Source: Schizochytrium sp. TIO01 (Eukaryota; Sar; Bigyra; Thraustochytrida; Thraustochytriidae). From it: a stretch of 64,000 nt of DNA. Shown here one piece after another: positions 1 through 18,982 of the stretch (within the stretch, counting starts at the first letter, position 1; each line of letters begins with the position of its first letter). Below the pieces are notes generated by a model. That model made no database searches. It was not told the origin of the DNA and was given only the letters and a program-made list of their open reading frames with translations. Location of the stretch: contig SMSO01000031.1 in assembly GCA_004764695.1 (NCBI GenBank), forward strand, positions 60,600 through 124,599, written 5' to 3'. The position numbers and the translations under genes are program-made.

Positions 1-1652
1 TAGACATCCCTAGGGGAGACTTCGATGTGAAGTGCTGCACGCTTCTGAAGAAATCTTCATCCACATGCAACGGTCCTCACGCCTTCGGTTCAGATCAAAA
101 CTTTGCGAAGATCTACGTAACAATACGAAGCTTCAAGACCGCGACAGCTTCAAATGTACCCAAACGGCACACGCTGTCTCAGATCCAATCTTTAGCGCAT
201 TTCGCAGAAAGTTTTTTGAGCTTCACAAGTCCAACAGAGTTGAACCCGTCCGCACACACCCTTCCTCGCGCCACCTCGAGAACTCACAAAACCATCAACA
301 GTTGGAACTTGTCAACTGTTCTGTTCTGTTCTGCCGGTTTCCCGTTCAGTGGCCGCGTTGAACGAGGGCCCTCTGACGCAGAAACCGAAGATTGATATTG
401 CAAGTGTTTGCTTGTTTTGGAAGTTTGCAAAAGATAAAATATATGTTGGAAAACTTTAAAAGTTTCAAATATTTTTGACATGATCCTCTTTACTTTTAAA
501 AAGTGAAAATTGCTCCGGGGAATTTCTTCCGAAAACTTGATCCGGTATTTTGGGGTCATGTTTGCTGCAACAGTTGAAGTACCTGTGATACTAAGACGAA
601 TAAGATTATATTTATATATATTTATGAGATTTAAAAAATTGAAAAATACCCTGAACATGATAGCAACAACCAATAGGTAAACAAACACTGGCTGATTTCG
701 AAATACACGGAAAATAAACTCCTACCTTGCACAGTATTGAAGCTTACCAGCTTATAATGTGCACGTGCGCAGGTGTGTATCTAGAAGGACGTCTCAATCA
801 TATACTTGTTCAGTCTTAAGCTGCTTATTACAGATGCTTGGCGAAGATCGAACGCAGCTCTTGCATCGTCACCTACTGACGTAAGGTCGTTGCAATTATG
901 TTAGAAAAGAGAATGCTTACTGATGTCCTGGGCCTTTAGGCCGTTTCTATACAAGTTGTCTAATTAATGCATTTGCTTTATATTCCATATCAAGAATAAT
1001 AATAACTACTTTTACTTCTTTCAAGTTAAAGATTTCTTTTACTTTTCCATAAAAAAGAAAACTTAAAAGAAATACCTTTTAATCGAAAATCTTTCAGAGA
1101 TAAAAAGAACTCCTCTTATCGTGCACGCTATCGTGCAACAAGGAAATCACACACCTATCTGAGAAGAAGTCTCAGAGACAAGCATGCCCAGAACCTCCGG
1201 CCACTCACAGCCACCAGAGTCTCACCGACCTCAACTAGCAAGACTCCTTAGTCTTTGCTCTAGCTTAATTAATCCATTCACCAGCTTAGTTTTCTCAAAG
1301 AGTTGCGACTGCGCTCCACGCACGCATCCTCTTCGTTCACCTTTCTGTAGGCTAGCCTATCCTTCTTTGGTTCAACTCTTTTCCCGCGATTGCCTTTCAA
1401 TCGACCTGGGGTCTGGACACACGGATTCTTTTTCTCTTCGATTGCCTCTCAATCAACCAGGGAACGCGACACAGATTACATTTTCCACTAATATCTGCAG
1501 AAGATTAGTAAACTCGAAATCGAGACTATTCGAAAAGGCATATCCTTAGTTCTAACTCTCACCGATTGCCAAATGTACGACCAGAACGAGAGTGTTCTAA
1601 AAGGCATTCGAATAAAACATAATTGCTAAAACGGAATCTTCGTTTAGTTATT
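1..1652. other. Intergenic, no supported gene
   Basis: I see no convincing gene here. Open frames of 109-134 codons exist but have low complexity, overlap on both strands, and resemble no family I know. The stretch at 1385-1465 has two copies of a short motif, GATTGCC(T)TTCAATC-like, 55 nt apart; each contains a GATTG/CAATC inverted repeat. The segment is the downstream flank of the minus-strand LRR-Roc-COR-TIR gene and probably includes its 3' UTR. Confidence 0.5.
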
Positions 1653-9851
<8,199 letters not shown>

Positions 9852-10290
9852 CGCGCAGCAAGTAAAGATCTATATCTTAACCAGCGGGCGCGTGCGTGCG
9901 CCTTTTCAGCTAAGCTCGCGGCACAGTCCCAGTCGTTGCAGAAGGTTTCGAACCTGCTGGGCGTAAAGCTGCAACGATGACAAGGGTTGTTGACTTACTG
10001 AGTTACTATGGTTTTCCTAAGAAGTTTTAGTGCTCTCGAAGTGAAAGGATATTTTACTAGTTTGAACCTAACCTTCCCTACTCAGCCTCGGGTTCTGCAT
10101 GCGCTGACCTCCTTTCTTTCTCGCTCTTTCAAGACTATTACTATTTCGTACAGCCTACTACTGGAATATCTTCTGCAGTAATGATGCTCCAGAAGTTCCA
10201 GCAATACTATCTCTTAGCACTCACTACCTGCTATGAATCACATATCCATAGATGTAAAGAAAGTTAACAACAACCCACTCAATAATACGT
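9852..10290. promoter_or_regulatory. 5' flank of the LRR-Roc-COR-TIR gene
   Basis: This is the upstream region of the minus-strand gene whose ATG is at 9851. An AGATCTATATCTT stretch lies near 9865-9880. A perfect 9-bp inverted repeat, TCGTTGCAG at 9933-9941 and CTGCAACGA at 9969-9977, encloses 27 nt and sits about 82-126 nt upstream of the ATG, so it may lie in the 5' UTR or promoter. No protein-coding potential is visible. Confidence 0.4.
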
Positions 10291-10297
10291 TTATATA
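10291..10297 (+). promoter_or_regulatory. TATA-like element of 5S rRNA gene copy 1
   Basis: TTATATA lies 24-30 nt upstream of the 5S start. The other 5S copy has a TATA-like run at the same distance. Upstream TATA boxes for RNA polymerase III 5S genes are known in fission yeast, Neurospora and plants. Both copies also share a CAGAGT(C)A motif directly before the first transcribed base. Confidence 0.6.
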
Positions 10298-10320
10298 CAG
10301 TATACTCCTCGACCAGAGTA

Positions 10321-10436
10321 CATTCGATCATACCACGCGGGTAACACCTCATCTCATTCGCACTGAGAAGTAAAGTCGCGTAGGGCCGGGTCAGTAGTAT
10401 GATAGGGGACTGCATGCGAAGCCCCGGTGTTGAATG
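10321..10436 (+). rRNA. 5S ribosomal RNA, copy 1
   Basis: This 116-nt sequence has the eukaryotic 5S layout. The ends pair as helix I (CATTCGA with TTGAATG). The 5' side contains GATCATACCACGC...ACACCTCATCTCATTCG, as in standard 5S (CCATACCA...CCGATCTCGTCTGATC). The middle has the box-A-like AGTAAAGTCGCGTAGGGCC. The 3' part has a TCAGTAGTATGATAGGGG segment resembling box C, then GAAGCCCCGGTGTTGAATG. It is identical to the copy at 22846 and is followed by a run of seven T. It sits alone between two divergent LRR genes rather than in a tandem rDNA array. Confidence 0.93.
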
Positions 10437-10443
10437 TTTTTTT
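10437..10443 (+). terminator. RNA polymerase III T-run terminator
   Basis: Seven consecutive T directly after the 3' end of the 5S gene, the usual RNA polymerase III stop signal. Confidence 0.8.
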
Positions 10444-11659
10444 CTCCTTTTATTTTTTTATCTAGCACTACAAGAAAGCAACTCCACGGTTTATACCACA
10501 ACATTATACACATCAAAGATAAATTTCATGAAAATAAACCTGCCCGAAGAGGATTAAAAGCAATGCAAGAAAGGCAATCAGGCATCTACTCTCGGTCAAA
10601 GATTCTCCTCTTTTTGAAAATTTCCTTTCCTGCTTTCTGGCACACCTTTGGTCGCAGCCGCCAGTAGCTCTGATCGTTGAAAGCAACTCTCTGTTTTTTT
10701 CACATTGAAGCCGTGAAGCAAATATCCAACGACTCGACACATCTTTGAAATCCGAAAATTGTCGACTTGTTCTCCATTCTCTCCCAAGCTTTAGCTATAT
10801 CAAGATTATTTTCTTTTACGCTCCTCGATGACACAGTTGCGAGTTTGTGTCGCTCCAAGACTTCATCAAAGGCAACAAAAGGATTCAATAAGCTCCCACC
10901 TCTTATCTCAAATAGACATCAATACAAGGATCTTTTCTTGCCTGCTATTCATTACACAATACGCCATGGCAATCAAAATTCAACAACCTTCTTTTGCTTT
11001 ACACACCAACTTAATTTCTTATATTTTTATTTTTTTTTAAATAAAAAAAAAGCTTGAAGAGTAGTTTTATGCGTTATCTCTCTTCATCTGCACGACCATA
11101 AAGGAATGGAGTCCTTCCTCGTGTCGCCTCCTGCCTTGTTTTTGACCTAGACGAAGCACAAGGCCTCCTCATCTTTCTTCAAGACTAGACTCCTCTTTTG
11201 CGCTCCCAGGATAAATTAGAAACGAAGTGAAAGCACCTTAAACAAAAGGGCAAAGGACCTTAACACAGGAAAGGAATAAAAGGGAATACCATGCCATCGC
11301 CAAAGCCGCAAAGCCGCAACACGAGGCAGCGCGCGCGCACTATATCCACGCACCCGCGACCTCTTGTGTGCCACACCCCTCCACGCGTTCGCTGTTCGTG
11401 GGCGAGGCTTGGTCTACTGAGGCACTTGCGAGGCATCGCGGGGAGTCCACCCGATCCTCCTTCCTTGCTGCGAAGAAGAAAGAGAAGAAGACAGAGCAGG
11501 AGTCTCCGTTCCTGATCAGCAGCGCGAGCGAAGACTCAAACGACTCTCTCTCCCTCTATCTTACGAGTGCCAAAGCAAAGCGAAGACAAAGAAAAGCAAA
11601 GACAATCAACGCGATTGATCAATCCATCCATTAAAGGTCACACATACTGCTGCAACAAT
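10444..11659. other. Intergenic / 5' flank of the LRR-kinase-RBR gene
   Basis: No supported gene. The first part is AT-rich, with a poly-T/poly-A stretch near 11025-11050. From about 11290 to 11500 the sequence becomes GC-rich with GCGCGCGC and CGAAG/AGAAG repeats; this and the following region probably form the promoter and 5' UTR of the plus-strand gene starting at 11660. A short open frame at 11368-11634 ends before, and is out of frame with, the proposed ATG. Confidence 0.5.
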
Positions 11660-12595
11660 ATGACTCAGGCACGCAGAATTGAGGACATCAAAGAAGATAC
11701 GACGGTGATAGTGTAAGTGCACGATGCAGAAGGGAGGAGACAGAAGAAGCAGGCATCGCGTCATCGATATGTTGTAGTAGTCAGCTTAGTAGAAGAAGAA
11801 TAACTTTGTACTAGTAGTGGCACTAATGAAGAAGTTGGAAATGCCATATACTAACTCTCACCTGTTCACAAACAAACAAACGAACAAACAAACACAGGAT
11901 TTTGGGAGACAACATTGGCTCAGAGGGCGCAAAGGCCGTCGCAAAGGCACTCGAGGGATGCAAGAACCTTCAACAATTAGAGTACGTTTGTGGAATCATC
12001 CACGAGGGAAAGCTATCGTAATAGTCAGGACCAAGCTTTTTCTTTCTTTGTTTTTAGTGCTTGGTGTTTGTAGTACTGCTGGTACACTACCTAAGTAGTT
12101 TACGTAGTTGGGTACGCAAAGAAAGGCAAAGAAGTCTTTTCTTTTTTACAAAGAGAAGAAGGAAATCTATATAATTTGATAGGCAGCAGCAGAAGATGAA
12201 GTGATTGCTTTTTATTGCGAGGAAAAAGAAAACAAAACAGGATCAACTGACTGGACCTGTCTTTCCTGACAACGAATGAACAAAACAAACTTATTCATTT
12301 ATACACACAGTCTTGGTTGGAACAAGATTAGCTCGGAGGGCGCAAAGGCCGTCGCAAAGGCACTCGAGGGATGCAAGAACCTTCAACAATTAGAGTACGT
12401 TTGTGGAATCATCCACGAGGGAAAGCTATCGTAATAGTCAGGACCAAGCTTTTTCTTTCTTTCTTTTTAGTGCTTGGTGTTTGTAGTACTGCGGGTACAC
12501 TACCTAAGTAGTTTACGTAGTTGGGTACGCAAAGATAGGCAAAGAAGTCTTTTCTTTCTTACAAAGAGAAGAAGGAAATCTATATAATTTGATAG

Positions 12596-12626
<31 letters not shown>

Positions 12627-15600
12627 TGATTGCTTTTTATTGCGAGGAAAAAGAAAACAAAACAGGATCAACTGACTGGAGCTGTCTTTCCTGACAACGA
12701 ATGAACAAAACAAACTTATTCATTTATACTCACAGTCTTCGTAGCAACACCATTGGCTCGGAGGGCGCAAAGGCCGTCGCAAAAGCACTCGAGGGATGCA
12801 AGAACCTTCAAAAATTGTCGTACGTTTGTGGAATCATCTACGAGGGAAAGCTATCGTAATAGTCAGGACCAAGCTTTTTCTTTCTCTGTTTTTGGTGCTT
12901 GGTGTTTGTAGTACTGCTGGTACACTACCTAAGTAGTTTACGTAGTTGGGTACGCAAAGAAAGGCAAAGAAGTCTTTTCGTTTTTACAAAGAGAAGAAGG
13001 AAATCTATATAATTTGATAGGCAGCAGCAGAAGATGAAGTGATTGCTTTTTATTGCGAGGAAAAAGAAAACAAAACAGGATCAACTGACTGGACCTGTCT
13101 TTCCTGACAACGAATGAACAAAACAAACTTATTCATTTATACTCACAGTCTTCACAACAACAACATTGGCGATGAGGGCGCAAAGGCCGTCGCAAAGGCA
13201 CTCGAGGGATGCAAGAACCTTCAACAATTGTAGTACGTTTGTGGAATCATCCACGAGGGAAAGCTATCGTAATAGTCAGGACCAAGCTTTTTCTTTCTTT
13301 CTTTTTAGTGCTTGGTGTTTGTAGTACTGCTGGTACACTACCTAAGTAGTTTACGTAGTTGGGTACGCAAAGAAAGGCAAAGAAGTCTTTTCTTTTTTAC
13401 AAAGAGAAGAAGGAAATCTATAGAATTTGATAGGCAGCAGCAGCAGCAGAAGAAGAGCTGATTGCTTTTTATTGTGAGGAAAAAGAAAACAAAACAGGAT
13501 CAACTGACTGGACCTGTCTTTCCTGACAACGAATGAACAAAACAAACTTATTCATTTATACTCACAGTCTTTCTTATAATAGCATTGGCGATGAGGGCGC
13601 AAAGGCCGTCGCAAAGGCACTCGAGGGATGCAAGAACCTTCAAACTTTAGAGTACGTTTGTGGAATCATCCACGAGGGAAAGCTATCGTAATAGTCAGGA
13701 CCAAGCTTTTTCTTTCTTTCTTTTTAGTGCTTGGTGTTTGTAGTACTGCTGGTACACTACCTAAGTAGTTTACGTAGTTGGGTACGCAAAGAAAGGCAAA
13801 GAAGTCTTTTCTTTTTTACAAAGAGAAGAAGGAAATCTATATAATTTGATAGGCAGCAGCAGCAGAAGAAGAAGAGCTGATTGCTTTTTATTGTGAGGAA
13901 AAAGAAAACAAAACAGGATCAACTGACTGGACCTGTCTTTCCTGACAACGAATGAACAAAACAAACTTATTCATTTATACTCACAGTCTTCGTAGCAACA
14001 CCATTGGCTCGGAGGGCGCAACGGCCGTCGCAAAGGCACTCGAGGGATGCAAGAACCTTCAAACTTTAGAGTACGTTTGTGGAATCATCCACGAGGGAAA
14101 GCTATCGTAATAGTCAGGACCAAGCTTTTTCTTTCTTTCTTTTTAGTGCTTGGTGTTTGTAGTACTGCTGGTACACTACCTAAGTAGTTTACGTAGTTGG
14201 GTACGCAAAGAAAGGCAAAGAAGTCTTTTCTTTTTTACAAAGAGAAGAAGGAAATCTATATAATTTGATAGGCAGCAGCAGCAGCAGAAGAAGAGCTGAT
14301 TGCTTTTTATTGTGAGGAAAAAAAAACAAAACAGGATCAACTGACTGGACCTGTCTTTCCTGACAACGAATGAACAAAACAAACTTATTCATTTATACTC
14401 ACAGTCTTAACAACAACAACATTGGCGATGAGGGCGCAAAGGCCGTCGCAAAGGCACTCGAGGGATGCAAGAACCTTCAAACTTTAGAGTACGTTTGTGG
14501 AATCATCCACGAGGGAAAGCTATCGTAATAGTCAGGACCAAGCTTTTTCTTTCTTTGTTTTTAGTGCTTGGTGTTTGTAGTACTGCGGGTACACTACCTA
14601 AGTAGTTTACGTAGTTGGGTACGCAAAGATAGGCAAAGAAGTCTTTTCTTTCTTACAAAGAGAAGAAGGAAATCTATAGAATTTGATAGGCAGCAGCAGC
14701 AGCAGAAGAAGAAGAAGAAGAAGAATAGCTGATTTCTTTTTATTGTGAGGAAAAACAAAACAAAACAGGATCAACTGACTGGACCTGTCTTTCCTGACAA
14801 CGAATGAACAAAACAAACTTATTCATTTATACTCACAGTCTTGGTGGGGGGGGGTTGGGGCGCAACATTGGCTCGGAGGGCGCAAAGGCCGTCGCAAAGG
14901 CACTCGAGGGATGCAAGAACCTTCAACAATTGTAGTACGTTTGTGGAATCATCCACGAGGGAAAGCTATCGTAATAGTCAGGACCAAGCTTTTTCTTTCT
15001 TTCTTTTTAGTGCTTGGTGTTTGTTGTACTGCTGGTACACTACCTAAGTAGTTTACGTAGTTGGGTACGCAAAGAAAGGCAAAGAAATCTTTTCTTTCTT
15101 ACAAAGAGAAGAAGGAAATCTATATAATCTGATAGGCAGCAGCAGCAGCAGAAGAAGAGCTGACTGCTTTTTATTGTGCCGAAAAACAAAACAAAACAGG
15201 ATCAACTGACTGGAGCTGTCTTTCCTGACAACGAATGAACAAAACAAACTTATTCATTTATACTCACAGTCTTCACAACAACAACATTGGCGATGAGGGC
15301 GCAAAGGCCGTCGCAAAGGCACTCGAGGGATGCAAGAACCTTCGAACTTTAGGGTACGTTTGTGGAATCATCCACGAGGGAAAGCTATCGTAATAGGCAG
15401 GACCAAGCTTTTTCTTTCTTTCTTTTTAGTGCTTGGTGTTTGTAGTACTGCTGGTACACTACCTAAGTAGTTTACGTAGTTGGTACGCAAAGAACGGCAA
15501 AGAAGTCTTTTCTTTTTTACAAAGAGAAGAAGGAAATCTATAGAATTTGATAGGCAGCAGCAGCAGAAGAAGAAGAGCTGATTGCTTTTTATTGTGACGA

Positions 15601-18600
15601 AAAACAAAACAAAACAGTATCAACTGACTGGACCTGTCTTTCCTGACAACAACGAATGAACAAAACAAACTTATTCATTTATACTCACAGTCTTTACAAC
15701 AACAACATTGGCTCAGAGGGCGCAAAGGCCGTCGCAAAGTCTCTGCACAAAGCATGTCCTTCTGTTAGAATTCAGTAAGTTCCGTTCCCTCTGCTGCTAT
15801 TCCCAGCTTGCGCAGAGCCTTTCCTTCGCTGGTTCTCTCCATCTCTCCATATGGACTTGTGAGGAGGCCGTCTTTAGTTGCGTGCATCGTTTTTCTAACA
15901 AGCGCTTTTATTCTCTTTCTTTCGTTCATTGATTTATTAAATGCAGTTTCTATGACAATTTTTTTGGAACTCCTAAAAGATTGTTCGAAAAGTTGTGTTC
16001 TCCTGGAGAGGACATTGCAGATTTCTCGTCAGAGCTCGATTCCTATGCTTCCATAGAGTCGGCAGAAAGCGAGCCTTCTGCAGAGCCCAAGAACGAGCAA
16101 GACGGCATTGCTGGCGCCGGGCTTGCTACTTTGGATGGATCTGGGTAAGTTCATGCGGTCAGTCTTTGTTTGGGATCGTGTAATTATTCGAATTGTGTTA
16201 TTGAGATAGAGGGTATCCTAACTTTTGCGTCTGCTTTTGTTGCTGCCTCAACATCATTTTGCTCGTTTGCTTACGTCTTCTTGTTCGCCTCAGAGAACGG
16301 CCGGATGGAGCGAGCGTGAGTTTCGCTGATGTGGTGCAGCTTGCCAAGAAAGTCTCGGACTTGCGCGCGGACCGAGGGGGGGTCAGAGCAAACTCCCTGC
16401 AGACTGGGATTGCCCTGCTTGAGGAATTCGTTGGACCGGCGATTCAGGGCTACTTTGGCCAAGTGAAGTTGCGACAGGTTTTCGCTGACATCAAGAACTC
16501 CAAAGAGAGTCTTGACATGGTACAAGGCCAGATTCGTGCAAGCTCCGCAAATGTCATGGCCAGCCTCATCGAAAAGCGGAACACCGAACGGAGGCACCTG
16601 TATTCACTTTTGCAGGTTGTGTACCCATGGGTTCGCGCCAACCTTTGCGAAAGTGATGAGAGTGCAGTGCGAGAATTCAAAGTGAGAGTTGAAAGTTTGG
16701 TAAACGATCTAAAGATCAACCTTGTACCAGTCGATGAAGAAACCAGCACAGATGACTTCAAACACTGCCAAGAACTCGTTGTTCAGGCTGTCCAATGCGT
16801 GGAAGGGTACAAGAGGAGTGGAGAAAGTCATCCCAACAACATTGGTGAACGAAGTCAACAAGCTGTAAAACGCGTCATCTCTCGATTGTCTGAGCTAGAA
16901 CTTGGTGATGGATTATCGGTTGCTCTGAGATCACCCGAGCAGGCCATGGAGCTAGGACCCGAGTTGTCTGAACTTGAGAGTGCTCTCAAGGAAGAGATTG
17001 AAGCTCTTCAAGGAGATACACTTCGTGCCCACTTGTCCAAAATATTTTGCGCGATAAGTTCAACATTCGCTCGGTTTGAAGGATACTCTGAGAGTGCTAC
17101 GTTGAATGACGCGAGCAATTACACACCAAAAGAGCTCTCTAATCTGTATGACTATGCAGTACTGGGTTTGAAAGAACCTTCTGTCTCAGATGTGGAAGCA
17201 TTATACCAGAAACTTGACAAGTCGAGGAAAGCCACAGAAAGATTAAAAAGAGCTAGAGAAGATGTCGACGCTGAGGACTTGGATGAGGAAGAGCGAGCAT
17301 ATTTTAGAAATCGAATCAAGAAACAAGAGCTCATTCTCTCTCAAGGCCACCCTATCGATCTTAGCAAAGCTTTTCGTCATAAGCTTGCTGAAACTCTCCA
17401 ACACGCGCAGGAACATTATCCAGAGTTACTGCAAGATAGAGCCTGGCTGGAAAGGCTTCACGTAAGTGCAGAGGGTGTTTTTGAAGTAGCATGTTCTGAC
17501 CTTTGGTTGACGAATGTCACAGTTTCGGACTTCAAGCCTGTGGGCGAGCCCCTTGCTTCCAGAGTTGGCAAGAGAGTCCAGAAAGTATTTGATGGAGATG
17601 GTAAAACTATGGTTCTCAAAGAGTTTCAGCTTGGACATTCAAGTCAATCTAAAACCTTCTACAGACAAGTTGCGAATCTGGGCAAAGTGGTGTCTCAGCA
17701 CGTGATCCGTATCACTGGTGCTTTTGTGGACATGGCACATGGAGTACCGCGTGGTTGTATTATTATGCCTTTCTACGAGCAAGGTGACCTTGCCAAGTGG
17801 ATTGAGCGTCATCCTAACGAAGGCAAAGCAGCGCGCGACCGACTTGCTATGGGTCTGCTTATCGGTGTGGCGGATTTACATACCCACGGCATTGTGCATT
17901 GTGACATCAAACCAGAAAACATTTTCCTCACAAGCAACGGGACACCATTGATCGGTGACTTTGACGGCATCAAGGTTGCAGACTACACTGCAACGTACAC
18001 ATCACTCCAGGCAACGCCACGGTACGTTGCCCCCGAGTTGCAGAATGGGCCTGTAGATAGGTTTGAAACAGCGATGGACATGTACTCTGTGGGCATCAGC
18101 TTAAAGGAGCTGTATCCTACTGAGCGAACCGCTGCAATGCAGAAACTTATCGATGCTCTTACAGCAACAGACCCTGGCCAGCGTCCCACCGCTCGCCAAG
18201 CACTCCAACATGAAGCTTTTGGAGCTCCTAAGATCCCTGTCAAGATGTGCCTAGTATGCATGGAGGAGCATCTGCTTTCCGAGGGCACGAGCTGCGAGGA
18301 GGGAGACTTCCTTTGCAGAGACTGTATCGAATCTTCAGTAGAAGCGGCGGCCCAGCCACTTGCTAACGTCAGAGTGGATGCTGATGGAACGATGGCATGC
18401 ATGAAAACTGAATGTAGTGGAAGGATATCAGGTCAAGAAATCACCCGCCTTGCACCAACTGCTTTGAATCATCTTTTGTTGATTGCGAAGATGAAGGCAG
18501 AAAATGAAGCAGCAGTTTGGGCGGAGAAAGAGATCCAAAGGCGCATAGCACGAGTTCCACGTGCAGGTGAACAGAACAGTGGCGCAGAGCATCATTTACT

Positions 18601-18982
18601 ACATATTCAAGAGAAGATCTTGAGCACATGTTGTCCGAACTGTAACGCTTATGTGGACGAATTCGAGGATTGCTGTGCTATAGAGTGTATTAATCGTGCT
18701 TGCGGTCATCACTATTGTGCTTGGTGTCTTGAGTATAGTTCCCAGGATACAGATAAATGTCATGCTCATGTGAGAACCTGTTCAAGAAGACTTGGGCAAG
18801 ATCTACATTTCGCTGATTCATTTGAGCAGGTTCGTGAGGCTTGGCGGCTGCTACGCGCAGAACGTCTGCGCGAGTATTGGAATGCGAATATTAGAGACAT
18901 AAATCTTCAGCATGCTCTCGAACAGCTACTTGTGCCTCTGCTAACACCAGACATCGTTGGCTCAGGATTTAAACTGTGTTAA
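11660..18982 (+). CDS. LRR-kinase-RING/RBR-like E3 fusion (13 exons)
   Basis: Predicted exons: 11660-11712, 11898-11981, 12311-12394, 12736-12819, 13149-13232, 13568-13651, 13987-14070, 14405-14488, 14839-14934, 15270-15353, 15691-15774, 15947-16144, 16294-18982. Total 3792 nt, about 1263 aa, open throughout; all introns GT-AG, phase 2. A short start (MTQARRIEDIKED) leads into ten LRRs (IGSEGAKAVAKALEGCKNLQ), a linker and a helical region of about 400 residues. A protein kinase follows (about 785-1010): VLK lysine, HCDIKPENIF catalytic loop, DFDG in place of DFG, and APE. Next is a RING-like domain (CLVC...FLCRDC) with Asp at the usual His position. Last is a RING2/RBR-like module, CCPNC...EDCCAIEC...CGHHYCAWC, keeping a Cys at the RBR catalytic position. 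It probably couples recognition to phosphorylation and ubiquitination (inference). Kinase activity is likely but has a non-standard HRD (HCD). Confidence 0.85.
11898..15774 (+). repeat. Ten tandem LRR exon plus intron units
   Basis: Ten exons (84 nt; one of 96 nt at 14839-14934) repeat with a period of about 410-446 nt. Introns of 329-350 nt between them are almost identical: donor GTACGTTTGTGG, an internal pyrimidine tract ending TTTTTAG about 90 nt in, a (CAG)n/(AAG)n stretch of varying length, and acceptor ATTTATACTCACAG. The first acceptor (ACAAACAAACACAG) and the last donor (GTAAGTTCC) differ, marking the edges of the array. The intron text is unrelated to that of the neighbouring LRR-Roc gene, so the two arrays expanded independently. 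Confidence 0.9.

Noticed and set aside
9930-9960. tRNA gene suggested by GGTTCGAAACC on the minus strand
   Set aside because: The T-stem does not pair and there is no A box, anticodon arm or acceptor stem; the site is better described as part of a simple inverted repeat.
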